Source of the DNA: Bacteroides sp. | Lineage (GTDB): Bacteria > Bacteroidota > Bacteroidia > Bacteroidales > Bacteroidaceae | Reading direction: 5' to 3' | DNA: 64,000 bases | Assembly (NCBI RefSeq): GCF_030151085.1 | Contig: NZ_JASLER010000035.1 | Span: 60,529-124,528, forward strand | Shown: one piece after another, positions 9,528 to 17,177 of the stretch | How positions within the stretch are numbered: position 1 is the stretch's first letter | How the letters are laid out: every line of letters begins with the position of its first letter | Program-made: the position numbers and the translations under genes | The notes under the pieces: model-generated | The model's input: only the letters and a program-made list of their open reading frames with translations | Told to the model about the DNA's origin: nothing | The model's database searches: none

Positions 9528-9599
<72 letters not shown>

Positions 9600-9614
9600 A
9601 AGGAGATAAGAGTG

Positions 9615-9697
9615 TGGGCGAAGATGGATTCGAACCACCGAAGTCGAAAGACAACTGAGTTACAGTCAGTCCCATTTGGCCACTCTGGTATTCGCCC
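9615..9697 (-). tRNA. tRNA-Tyr (anticodon GTA)
   Basis: 83 nt with a long variable arm, as expected for bacterial tRNA-Tyr. Acceptor GGGCGAA pairs with TTCGCCC, discriminator A, anticodon loop CTGTAAC gives GTA. Only 15 nt separate it from tRNA-Thr(GGU), so they are cotranscribed. Confidence 0.97.
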
Positions 9698-9815
9698 ATT
9701 CATTATTTAAAAGAACTCTTTTCCCTTATCGATTACTTAAGAAGAGCTTGAACTTTCTTTAAGCAATCTTTGTTTCTATTCTCGCCAAGCGAGTGAACTT
9801 ACTGTTCATCCTTTG

Positions 9816-9889
9816 AGCCTCTTGTCGGATTCGAACCAACGACCCCGAGATTACAAATCACGTGCTCTGGCCAACTGAGCTAAAGAGGC
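9816..9889 (-). tRNA. tRNA-Thr (anticodon TGT)
   Basis: 74 nt; acceptor GCCTCTT pairs with AAGAGGC, anticodon loop TTTGTAA gives TGT, T loop TTCGAAT. The anticodon stem CGTGA/TCTCG contains a T-T mismatch at its middle pair. The first tRNA of the Thr-Tyr-Thr-tuf set; the next 118 nt down to tRNA-Tyr contain no further tRNA that I can fold. Confidence 0.93.
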
Positions 9890-9982
9890 AGGCTTAAAAA
9901 ATGCAACCGTAACGTTCTATCGCGAGCGAAACGGCTGCAAATTTAGGCATTTATTTTTTACCCGCAAAATTTTAGCGGAAAA

Positions 9983-10282
9983 TTATTTGCTCCGTTGTTT
10001 TTCCTTGTACTTAACCAGCTGTTTTTCTAAAGCTTCCAGACAAATATCCACTGCTTCTTCAAACGTATCACAAACCTTACTAGCATAGAATTCGTTATTG
10101 GGAACCAATACTTTCACTCCGGCTTCTTTATTTTCGGCTGTTTCTGGCTTTACTACCTTTAATGACACCTCTACTTTCTTTATATCGTCGTAAAATTTCT
10201 CCAATTTTAAAGCCTTCTTCTGAACAAAAGCTTGCAATTGCTCTGACGCATCAAAGTGAATCGATTGAATTCTTACTTCCAT
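9983..10282 (-). CDS. hpf: Ribosome hibernation-promoting factor, short form (HPF/RaiA family)
   Basis: 99-residue protein of the S30AE/sigma-54 modulation family, which binds the 30S subunit in stationary phase and blocks tRNA and mRNA sites. It starts MEVRIQSIHFDASEQLQAFVQKKALKLEKF and has the beta-alpha fold pattern, followed by a C-terminal helix (TFEEAVDICLEALEKQLVKYKEK). The C-terminal dimerisation domain of long HPF is absent, so it is the short type. It lies 17 bp downstream of the recombinase gene on the same strand, tying ribosome dormancy to the rpsU operon. Confidence 0.93.
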   Translation of the reverse strand: MEVRIQSIHFDASEQLQAFVQKKALKLEKFYDDIKKVEVSLKVVKPETAENKEAGVKVLVPNNEFYASKVCDTFEEAVDICLEALEKQLVKYKEKQRSK

Positions 10283-10299
10283 AAATACCTCCTTTTTCT

Positions 10300-11184
10300 T
10301 TAGGCCCGAGGATGAGCCTGATTATACACTTTTTTAAGTTCTTCAAAAGTGGTATGCGTATAAACTTCGGTTGTCGCCAAACTTTCGTGTCCAAGAATCT
10401 CCTTTATAGCTCCGAGTTCTGCATCATGATTCAGCATTGTCGTCGCAAAGGTATGCCTCAAGACATGGGGACTTCTTTTCTTCATCGTAACCACCTTCGA
10501 AAGGTTCCGTTTCACAAGATTGCCAACGATATTACGAGAGAGACGTTCCCCTGTTTCACGAATAAAAAAAGCATCCGATCTTACAGGTATAGCATCATTC
10601 CTCACGTTAACATACTCTGCCATCGCAGTTCTTAGTTCTTCATCAAAAGGAATCAAACGCTGTTTATTTCTTTTTCCCGTTACTTTAATAAGGGAAGCTG
10701 AATAATCCACATCTTTGTCGTCAAGTCCTATTAATTCAGAGAGTCGCATACCTGTGGCATAAAACATCTCAATAATCAAATGGTCACGACATCCTTTAAA
10801 CCCTTCACCGAAATAAGTATCATCCAGCAATTTATCCATTTCACTTTCCTTTAAGAAAGACGGTAACGGTTTCTTGTTTTTAGGTCCCGTTATCTTTCGT
10901 AACGGATCTACCGTTACGTCTCCCTTTCGCAAGAGAAATTTAAAATATGACCGGAGAGCGCTCAACTTTCGGTTAACCGAAGTGGAAGTATACCCTTTAT
11001 CCATCAATGAAACGATCCATTCACGAACAAGTTCTGCATTTACTTCCGAAGGAGCTAAGTCTTTGACTTCTTCTTCGCCAAACTCTCCGAACTGACGTAT
11101 ATCTTCCCGATAAGACTTTATAGTCTCCTCAGAATAATTCCGTTCATAGCGGAGGTAATCAAGAAAAGAGTCTGCCAACAACAT
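10300..11184 (-). CDS. Tyrosine recombinase, XerC/XerD-like
   Basis: 294-residue site-specific recombinase. The N-terminal SAM-like core-binding domain covers about 1-95 and the catalytic domain about 105-290. All catalytic residues are visible: R147 (ATGMRLSE), K171, H240 and R243 (HVLRHTF), H266 (GHESLATTE) and nucleophile Y275. Length and completeness match chromosomal XerC/D proteins that resolve chromosome dimers, rather than a transposon integrase. It sits between rpsU and hpf; that placement recurs in Bacteroides from general knowledge and suggests a housekeeping role. Which Xer paralogue it is cannot be decided here. Confidence 0.92.
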   Translation of the reverse strand: MLLADSFLDYLRYERNYSEETIKSYREDIRQFGEFGEEEVKDLAPSEVNAELVREWIVSLMDKGYTSTSVNRKLSALRSYFKFLLRKGDVTVDPLRKITGPKNKKPLPSFLKESEMDKLLDDTYFGEGFKGCRDHLIIEMFYATGMRLSELIGLDDKDVDYSASLIKVTGKRNKQRLIPFDEELRTAMAEYVNVRNDAIPVRSDAFFIRETGERLSRNIVGNLVKRNLSKVVTMKKRSPHVLRHTFATTMLNHDAELGAIKEILGHESLATTEVYTHTTFEELKKVYNQAHPRA

Positions 11185-11256
11185 ATCGCTACATATCTAA
11201 ATCATGCAACGAATGTATGAAAAAGAATTCAATAATTCAAAGGAAATTACGAATTA

Positions 11257-11448
11257 TTAATCTTCTACTTGCTGAAGTTGTTGAACGTAAACAGCACGTT
11301 CTTTCTTAAGTCTGTTTGTTACAGACGGTTTGTCAAATTGTTGTCTTCTTCTCAACTCTTTAACAATACCAGTTTTTTCAAATTTTCTTTTAAACTTCTT
11401 CAGCGCTTTCTCAATGTTTTCGCCTTCTTTTACAGGTACTACAATCAT
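11257..11448 (-). CDS. rpsU: 30S ribosomal protein S21
   Basis: 63-residue basic protein, MIVVPVKEGENIEKALKKFKRKFEKTG then RRRQQFDKPSVTNR. S21 lies close to the anti-Shine-Dalgarno end of 16S rRNA on the 30S platform. It is the first gene of the rpsU-recombinase-hpf unit and has a well-formed Bacteroides promoter about 55 bp upstream. In Bacteroidetes, S21 has been implicated with S18 and S6 in hiding the anti-Shine-Dalgarno sequence, consistent with the weak Shine-Dalgarno sequences seen through this window. Confidence 0.97.
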   Translation of the reverse strand: MIVVPVKEGENIEKALKKFKRKFEKTGIVKELRRRQQFDKPSVTNRLKKERAVYVQQLQQVED

Positions 11449-11501
11449 TTTTTTTCTTTTAAAATATTAATGTTTAAAAATCTCACGATTAAATTGAGCG
11501 G

Positions 11502-11532
11502 CAAAATTACACATACTTTCTTTATTCACAAA
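11502..11532 (-). promoter_or_regulatory. Bacteroides-type promoter for rpsU
   Basis: On the minus strand TTTG (11529-11532) and TAATTTTG (11502-11509) are separated by exactly 19 nt, matching the TTTG/TAnnTTTG consensus for the primary Bacteroides sigma factor. It points at rpsU and probably drives rpsU, the recombinase gene and hpf. Confidence 0.8.
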
Positions 11533-11608
11533 ACTTTCTGCAAAAAAACTTTTAATGGTCCGGGAAAAGAATCAAAACTCACTTCCCTTATCTTGTTCTA
11601 TTCCTCTT

Positions 11609-11720
11609 CTCCATCTTACCAACTTCCTGTTTTCTCCCTGTCAATAGAGTGAGAAAATATAGGGAGTTGGTAAGGAGCGGGTAAGGAGCAGATAGGGAGA
11701 AGGTATGGAGCAAAAGAGAT
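11609..11720. repeat. Long imperfect palindrome plus tandem GGTAAGGAGC-like repeats
   Basis: In the 473-bp divergent gap between rpsU and the aminopeptidase gene, TTACCAACT (11616-11624) pairs with AGTTGGTAA (11665-11673), and inner TTTTCTC pairs with GAGAAAA around a short loop. The right side continues as degenerate repeats of GG(G)TAAGGAGC out to about 11720. Since both neighbours are transcribed away from it, it cannot be their terminator. The rest of the gap holds only the two promoters. Confidence 0.65.
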
Positions 11721-11875
11721 TGGTCTATTTGTCGTATTTCTAAGATTCTAGCAAATAAGAATAAATAGGTATCCAAAAGCTGACTAATGCCAATTTAACT
11801 ACTTCAAAAACAGTAGAGAACCTCAAGACAAAGATAAAAAGCAGACGATCCACCTTAATATTAAAGAAAAGTAAG

Positions 11876-11883
11876 TAACTTTG
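11876..11883 (+). promoter_or_regulatory. -7 box for the aminopeptidase gene
   Basis: TAACTTTG matches TAnnTTTG, 38 bp before the start codon. No clear TTTG lies at -33, so the call rests on the -7 box and position. Confidence 0.55.
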
Positions 11884-11921
11884 GGGAAAAGAAAAAAGCT
11901 ATATCTTATATTATAGAAATC

Positions 11922-13700
11922 ATGAACCAAACAGTTAGACAGCGTATAGATGCCCTTCGGGCATTATTTGAGAATGAGGGAATAGACGCCTTCATTATCC
12001 CTAGTACAGATCCGCATTTAAGCGAATATGTAGCGCCACATTGGCAATCGAGGGAATGGATTTCCGGATTCACCGGTTCGGCTGGTACCGTAGTTGTCAC
12101 TCGTGAAAAAGCAGGATTATGGACGGACTCGCGCTATTTTCTCCAAGCAGATCAACAATTAGCAGGAAGCGGCATCGACCTACACAAAGAAATGTTGCCC
12201 GAGACACCAAGTATTTCCGCTTTTCTGAGTGAAAACCTGAAAGCAGGTCAGGTTGTGGGTATTGATGGAAAAGTTTTTTCAACGGAAGAAGCAAGACAAT
12301 TACAGGACAAACTAGAAAAGAATGGCATAATCGTTACGAGCATTTCTGATCCGATAGCTAAAATATGGGCTGACCGTCCTCCAATGCCGGAAGCATCGGC
12401 ATATATCTACGAAACGAAATATGCCGGAAAGAGTTGCCCGGAGAAACTGACTGACATCCGCAAGGAGATGAAAAAGGACGGTGCTGAAGCATTGCTAATC
12501 TCGACTTTAGACGAAATAGCATGGGCGCTGAACATACGCGGAAATGACGTACACTGCAATCCAATGGTAGTAAGTTACTTATTGATTACGGAGCAAGATA
12601 CACACTTCTTCATCCAACCTCAGAAAGTAACCGGAGAACTTTCTGCCTATTTAAAGGAAGTAGAAGTTGCTATCCACTCTTATGAGGATATTGAATATTT
12701 CCTGGAAAATCTGATGATTGACAATATAATGCTGAATCCGCTTAAAACGAATTTTGCCATTTATTCAGCCATCTGCCCCGATTGCGAAATTATAGAGAAA
12801 GCTTCACCTCTTGCTTTATTAAAAGCAATTCGCAATGAACAAGAAATCGCAGGAATCCATGCAGCTATGCAACGTGACGGAGTCGCACTGGTAAAATTCT
12901 TAATATGGTTGGAAAAGGCAGTTCCGGCAGGTCAGGAAACAGAAATCAGCATCAATAAAAAATTGCATGAATTCCGTGCCGCACAACCGCTTTATATGGG
13001 CGAAAGTTTTGATACCATTGCGGGTTACAAGGAGCACGGAGCTATCGTACACTATGAAGCTACCCCTGAAACGGATGTTCACTTACAACCTAAAGGCTTT
13101 TTATTGCTCGATTCCGGTGCCCAATATTTGGATGGAACGACCGATATTACTCGTACTATAGCATTGGGAGAATTATCCGAAGAAGAAAAAACGGATTATA
13201 CCTTAATATTAAAAGGGCATATCGATCTTGCCATGGCTGTATTCCCTGTGGGTACCCGCGGTGCTCAACTGGATGTACTGGCACGCATGCCGATATGGAA
13301 ACATCACATGAACTTCCTGCATGGAACAGGGCATGGCGTAGGACATTTCCTTAGTGTACACGAAGGTCCACAGAGCATTCGTATGAACGAGAATCCAATC
13401 AGTCTGCAACCGGGTATGGTAACTTCAAACGAACCAGGAGTTTACAAAGCGGGAAGTCACGGAGTACGAACGGAAAATCTTATGCTGACCGTCCCTGCAG
13501 GTGAGGGCATGTTCGGCAATTACTTGAAATTCGAAACGATTACTCTTTGTCCCATTTGCAAGAAAGGCATTATCAAAGAAATGTTATCAGAAGAAGAGAT
13601 TAATTGGTTGAACGATTATCACCAACACATATATGAAAAACTTTCGCCTGACTTGAATAAAGAGGAACAGGAATGGCTGAAAGAAGCATGTAACAACTAA
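11922..13700 (+). CDS. pepP: Xaa-Pro aminopeptidase (M24B, XPNPEP1-like)
   Basis: 592-residue cytosolic metalloprotease that removes an N-terminal residue next to proline. Architecture: two creatinase-like N-terminal domains (about 1-300) then the pita-bread catalytic domain. Metal ligands are visible in order: two aspartates in LLDSGAQYLDGTTDITRT, the histidine of GTGHGVGH, the glutamate of NEPG and the glutamate of RTENLML. The three-domain length resembles eukaryotic XPNPEP1 more than the shorter E. coli PepP, so the symbol is by function only. It is followed after 12 bp by the carbonic-anhydrase-like gene, suggesting one transcript. Confidence 0.93.
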   Translation: MNQTVRQRIDALRALFENEGIDAFIIPSTDPHLSEYVAPHWQSREWISGFTGSAGTVVVTREKAGLWTDSRYFLQADQQLAGSGIDLHKEMLPETPSISAFLSENLKAGQVVGIDGKVFSTEEARQLQDKLEKNGIIVTSISDPIAKIWADRPPMPEASAYIYETKYAGKSCPEKLTDIRKEMKKDGAEALLISTLDEIAWALNIRGNDVHCNPMVVSYLLITEQDTHFFIQPQKVTGELSAYLKEVEVAIHSYEDIEYFLENLMIDNIMLNPLKTNFAIYSAICPDCEIIEKASPLALLKAIRNEQEIAGIHAAMQRDGVALVKFLIWLEKAVPAGQETEISINKKLHEFRAAQPLYMGESFDTIAGYKEHGAIVHYEATPETDVHLQPKGFLLLDSGAQYLDGTTDITRTIALGELSEEEKTDYTLILKGHIDLAMAVFPVGTRGAQLDVLARMPIWKHHMNFLHGTGHGVGHFLSVHEGPQSIRMNENPISLQPGMVTSNEPGVYKAGSHGVRTENLMLTVPAGEGMFGNYLKFETITLCPICKKGIIKEMLSEEEINWLNDYHQHIYEKLSPDLNKEEQEWLKEACNN

Positions 13701-13712
13701 TCACTAAAATAA

Positions 13713-14225
13713 ATGGCATTAATAAAATCAGTAAGAGGATTCACTCCTGAAATTGGGGAGAATTGTTTTTTGGCAGACAATGCGGTCATCATCGGCGATG
13801 TAAAAATAGGACGCGATTGCAGTATATGGTTCAGCACAGTATTGCGTGGAGATGTAAATTCCATCCACATAGGTAATGGAGTAAACATTCAAGATGGGAG
13901 CGTACTACATACATTATATGAGAAATCGACTATAGAAATAGGTGACCACGTATCTGTGGGACACAATGTTACTATTCATGGAGCAACAATTAAAGATTAC
14001 GCTTTAGTAGGTATGGGATCAACCATTCTTGACCATGCAGTGGTTGGAGAGGGAGCTATTGTTGCCGCAGGCTCTTTAGTTTTGAGCAATACGATAATTG
14101 AACCCGGTAGCATCTGGGGAGGCGTACCCGCCAAATTCATTAAGAAAGTAGATCCGGAACAAGCAAAAGAACTAAATCAGAAGATTGCACATAATTATTT
14201 GATGTACTCTGATTGGTATAAATAA
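13713..14225 (+). CDS. Gamma-carbonic anhydrase-like hexapeptide-repeat protein
   Basis: 170-residue left-handed beta-helix protein of the YrdA/CaiE/PaaY group. Hexapeptide repeats (VIIGDVKIGRDCSIW, VTIHGATIKDYALVG) run through the protein, and the three metal-ligand histidines are at H66, H84 and H89. That arrangement supports metal binding; whether it really hydrates CO2 is unknown, since many members show no or weak activity. It is 12 bp behind the aminopeptidase gene. Its stop codon overlaps the left arm of a 32-bp-armed palindrome shared with waaA. Confidence 0.9.
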   Translation: MALIKSVRGFTPEIGENCFLADNAVIIGDVKIGRDCSIWFSTVLRGDVNSIHIGNGVNIQDGSVLHTLYEKSTIEIGDHVSVGHNVTIHGATIKDYALVGMGSTILDHAVVGEGAIVAAGSLVLSNTIIEPGSIWGGVPAKFIKKVDPEQAKELNQKIAHNYLMYSDWYK

Positions 14226-14303
14226 AAAGTGATAAGGTGATGGAGTGATAAGGTGTGGTACTTTCAATTATCACCTTATCACTCCATCACCTTATCACTT
14301 TTT
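14224..14303. terminator. Bidirectional terminator with perfect 32-bp arms and internal direct repeats
   Basis: Arms 14224-14255 and 14272-14303 are perfect reverse complements around a 16-nt loop. Each arm holds two copies of GTGATAAGGTG separated by ATGGA, flanked by A5 on the left and T5 on the right. It lies exactly between convergent genes and touches both stop codons, so it can end transcription from both sides. The internal duplication is unusual for an ordinary terminator. Confidence 0.88.
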
Positions 14304-15523
14304 TAAAAGTTTATCATACTCAATATCTTATCCGTAGCTCCAGCATTACCAGTTACATAATTACCGGCATTCATTCCGACTTCACGCAAGAAGACTTCAT
14401 CTGTCAGCATACGGTCAAGCAGGGCTTTCAATTCTTCATAATCCTTAATCGAGAATCCACCTTCTGCCTCTAACAATTGAATAGCTTCCTGGAACTTCTG
14501 ATATTTAGGTCCAAAAATAACAGGGATTCCATACACTGCTGCTTCCAAAGTATTATGAATGCCGACTCCGAAACCACCTCCAACGTAAGATATTTCTCCA
14601 TATCGATAAATGGAAGAAAGTAATCCGAAGCAATCGATAATCAAACAATCAGCTTTACGCACATTCTTTTCATCAGCACGGGTATATCGTACATAAGGGC
14701 GTTTCAATTTACGAATAATTTCCACCAAGTGATTTTCATCAATCACATGCGGAGCGATAATTAACTTGACTTCGGGATGCTGATTGAAGTACTCAATGAA
14801 TAAATCTTCATCCGGTTGCCAAGAACTTCCTGCCACAAAAGTCATAGTGTTATTCTTGAAAAGCTCTACCAACGGAAGATGTTTCGCTTCTTCACGAATC
14901 TGAAGAACACGGTCAAAACGAGTATCGCCTACTACAGTTACACGATTGATGCCAATCTTCCCTAAATAACGCTTGGAACGTTCGTTTTGTACAAACAGAT
15001 GGTCAAAGTCCCGCAATACATTTCTATAAGTACCACCATACCACTTAAAGAAGATTTGTCCGCGACGGAAAATTGAGGAAATACTATAAACCGGAATACG
15101 ACGTTTATGCAATTCGTCCAAATAGTTTTTCCAGAATTCGTACTTAATAAAGAACGCCATACATGGATTTACTATATCCAGGAACTTTTTTACATTACGG
15201 GGTTTGTCAAAAGGCAGGTAACAAACGACGTCCGCTCCCCTGTAGTTCTTACGAACCTCATATCCTGAGGGTGAAAAGAACGTCAACAGAATACCATAGT
15301 CGGGATATTTCTCACGGATTTTCTCAATCAGCGGACGTCCTTGTTCAAACTCTCCCAAAGAAGCAGCATGGAACCATATATAGCGCACGTCCTTCTCTAA
15401 TTGTTGACGGAGAAGTTCGTACACTACCCAATGTCCCTTCATCATCTTACGGGGTTTACGGCTAAACGGGGCAGCCAAATGCACCAAGATATCATAGATG
15501 GCTATTGCCAAGTCGTAGAGCAT
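14303..15523 (-). CDS. waaA: 3-deoxy-D-manno-octulosonic acid transferase (Kdo transferase)
   Basis: 406-residue GT30 glycosyltransferase that adds Kdo from CMP-Kdo to lipid A precursor at the inner membrane. An N-terminal hydrophobic segment (MLYDLAIAIYDILVHLAAPF) anchors it. The HAASLGEFEQ motif carries the essential glutamate. The C-terminal half has the CMP-Kdo-binding fold with VGGGFGVGIHNTLEAA and GPKYQKFQEA. Length is a little short of E. coli WaaA but complete. It lies 30 bp downstream of gltX on the same strand, likely one transcript. Confidence 0.93.
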   Translation of the reverse strand: MLYDLAIAIYDILVHLAAPFSRKPRKMMKGHWVVYELLRQQLEKDVRYIWFHAASLGEFEQGRPLIEKIREKYPDYGILLTFFSPSGYEVRKNYRGADVVCYLPFDKPRNVKKFLDIVNPCMAFFIKYEFWKNYLDELHKRRIPVYSISSIFRRGQIFFKWYGGTYRNVLRDFDHLFVQNERSKRYLGKIGINRVTVVGDTRFDRVLQIREEAKHLPLVELFKNNTMTFVAGSSWQPDEDLFIEYFNQHPEVKLIIAPHVIDENHLVEIIRKLKRPYVRYTRADEKNVRKADCLIIDCFGLLSSIYRYGEISYVGGGFGVGIHNTLEAAVYGIPVIFGPKYQKFQEAIQLLEAEGGFSIKDYEELKALLDRMLTDEVFLREVGMNAGNYVTGNAGATDKILSMINF

Positions 15524-15553
15524 ACTTATTGAATTAAGAATGAAGAATCTTCA

Positions 15554-17080
15554 TTATTTTAAAGTCTCGATAGCACGCTGAATACGAGCCAATGTTTCTT
15601 CCTTACCAATCAGTTCGGTAATATCGAACATGTGCGGACCTTTACACTCTCCCACTACTGCCAATCGGAAAGCATTCATAACATTGCCCATGTGATAACC
15701 ACGATCGGTAATCCAACCAATCACAATATCCTCAGAAGATTTTGATGAGAAATCATTTATACCACCCAAAACTTCGATCAGTTCAGTCATGATAGCCGGA
15801 GTATCTTCAGACCAGCGTTTCTTCACATCTTTTTCAGCATATTCAGTTGGAGCGACAAAGAAGAACCGAGACTGATCCCACAATTCTTTCACAAAGTTCA
15901 CACGTCCTTTTACCAAGGATACCACCTTGCTAAGATATGCATCATTATATTTATCGGCATCTATGCCATTGGCTTTCAATACAGGACGGAAAAGTGTTGC
16001 TATCTCCGCATCCGGTTTTGCCATGATGTATTCGTGATTGAACCAGATACCTTTTTTATAATCAAACTTTGCACCGGATTTGCTGCAATGTGAAAGGTTA
16101 AAGAGTTTCACCAGTTCGTCCATAGACATCAGTTCCTGATCATTACCCGGGTTCCAACCCAGCAGTGCAAGGAAATTAATGACTGCTTCCGGCAAATAAC
16201 CAGCTTCACGATAACCGGATGAAACTTCATTCGTTTTGGGGTCATGCCATTCCAACGGGAAAACAGGGAAACCAAGGCGGTCACCATCACGTTTGCTCAG
16301 TTTTCCATTACCTTCGGGCTTCAGCAACAAAGGCAGATGGGCAAAAGCAGGCATGGTATCTGCCCAACCGAAAGCACGATATAACAGCACGTGCAAGGGT
16401 GCAGAAGGCAACCATTCTTCACCACGGATCACATGAGAAACTTCCATCAAATGGTCATCGACAATATTTGCCAAATGATAAGTAGGCAGTTCATCTGCCG
16501 ATTTATAGAGGACTTTATCGTCAAGAATAGAAGAATTGATAATCACTTCTCCACGAATCAAGTCGTTTACAAGCACATCCTCATTAGGTTCTATTTTAAA
16601 ACGCACCACGTACTGTTTACCATCACCAATCAGGGCATCCACCTCTTCTTTTGAAAGTGTCAGTGAATTGCGCATCTGCATGCGGGTAGAAGCATCGTAT
16701 TGGAAGTTTGCAATTTCAGCACGCTTTGCATCCAACTCTTCGGGAGTATCGAATGCGATATATGCTTTTCCGGCATCCAACAAAACATCTACATACTTCT
16801 TGTATATTTCGCGGCGTTCCGACTGGCGATAAGGTCCATAGTTTCCACCGAAACTAACACCTTCATCAAACGGGATTCCCAGCCACTTGAACGATTCCAG
16901 AATATATTCTTCCGCACCCGGTACAAAACGGTTGGAATCAGTATCTTCAATTCGGAAAATTAGATCTCCTCCATGCTGACGTGCAAAGAGATAATTATAT
17001 AAAGCTGTACGCACACCACCAATGTGCAACGCCCCCGTAGGACTTGGGGCAAAACGGACTCTGACTCTTCTTTCTGTCAT
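15554..17080 (-). CDS. gltX: Glutamyl-tRNA synthetase
   Basis: 508-residue class I synthetase. The HIGH-type motif is APSPTGALHIGG near the N-terminus, and the KMSKS-type loop is KLSKRDGDRLGFP. The anticodon-binding helical domain occupies the C-terminal third. The gene starts at ATG (MTERRVRVRF) and has a TAATTTTG box 32 bp upstream (17112-17119). It heads a gltX-waaA transcript that ends at the 14224-14303 palindrome. Confidence 0.97.
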   Translation of the reverse strand: MTERRVRVRFAPSPTGALHIGGVRTALYNYLFARQHGGDLIFRIEDTDSNRFVPGAEEYILESFKWLGIPFDEGVSFGGNYGPYRQSERREIYKKYVDVLLDAGKAYIAFDTPEELDAKRAEIANFQYDASTRMQMRNSLTLSKEEVDALIGDGKQYVVRFKIEPNEDVLVNDLIRGEVIINSSILDDKVLYKSADELPTYHLANIVDDHLMEVSHVIRGEEWLPSAPLHVLLYRAFGWADTMPAFAHLPLLLKPEGNGKLSKRDGDRLGFPVFPLEWHDPKTNEVSSGYREAGYLPEAVINFLALLGWNPGNDQELMSMDELVKLFNLSHCSKSGAKFDYKKGIWFNHEYIMAKPDAEIATLFRPVLKANGIDADKYNDAYLSKVVSLVKGRVNFVKELWDQSRFFFVAPTEYAEKDVKKRWSEDTPAIMTELIEVLGGINDFSSKSSEDIVIGWITDRGYHMGNVMNAFRLAVVGECKGPHMFDITELIGKEETLARIQRAIETLK

Positions 17081-17111
17081 AATCTACCTTACTTATAAAT
17101 AATTTAGACGG

Positions 17112-17119
17112 CAAAATTA
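17112..17119 (-). promoter_or_regulatory. -7 box for gltX
   Basis: Minus-strand TAATTTTG, a full match to TAnnTTTG, 31 bp before the gltX start codon in the divergent gap. No clean -33 TTTG. Confidence 0.55.
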
Positions 17120-17151
17120 AACCTTTTTTTCCACACTAATGTTTTTTTTTG

Positions 17152-17159
17152 TACTTTTC
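17152..17159 (+). promoter_or_regulatory. -7 box for the PgpH-like gene
   Basis: TACTTTTC matches seven of eight consensus positions and lies 18 bp before ATG 17178. Because it falls downstream of the ATG at 17139, it argues for the later start. Confidence 0.45.
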
Positions 17160-17177
17160 GCAAAAATTTCAACCATT

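Noticed and set aside
9698..9815. A possible tRNA-Gly between tRNA-Tyr and tRNA-Thr(UGU)
   Set aside because: No acceptor stem, T loop or anticodon arm could be folded from these 118 nt.
10300..11184. Recombinase gene as evidence for an integrated mobile element
   Set aside because: All catalytic residues and length fit a housekeeping Xer protein, flanking genes are rpsU and hpf, and I found no attachment-site repeats.
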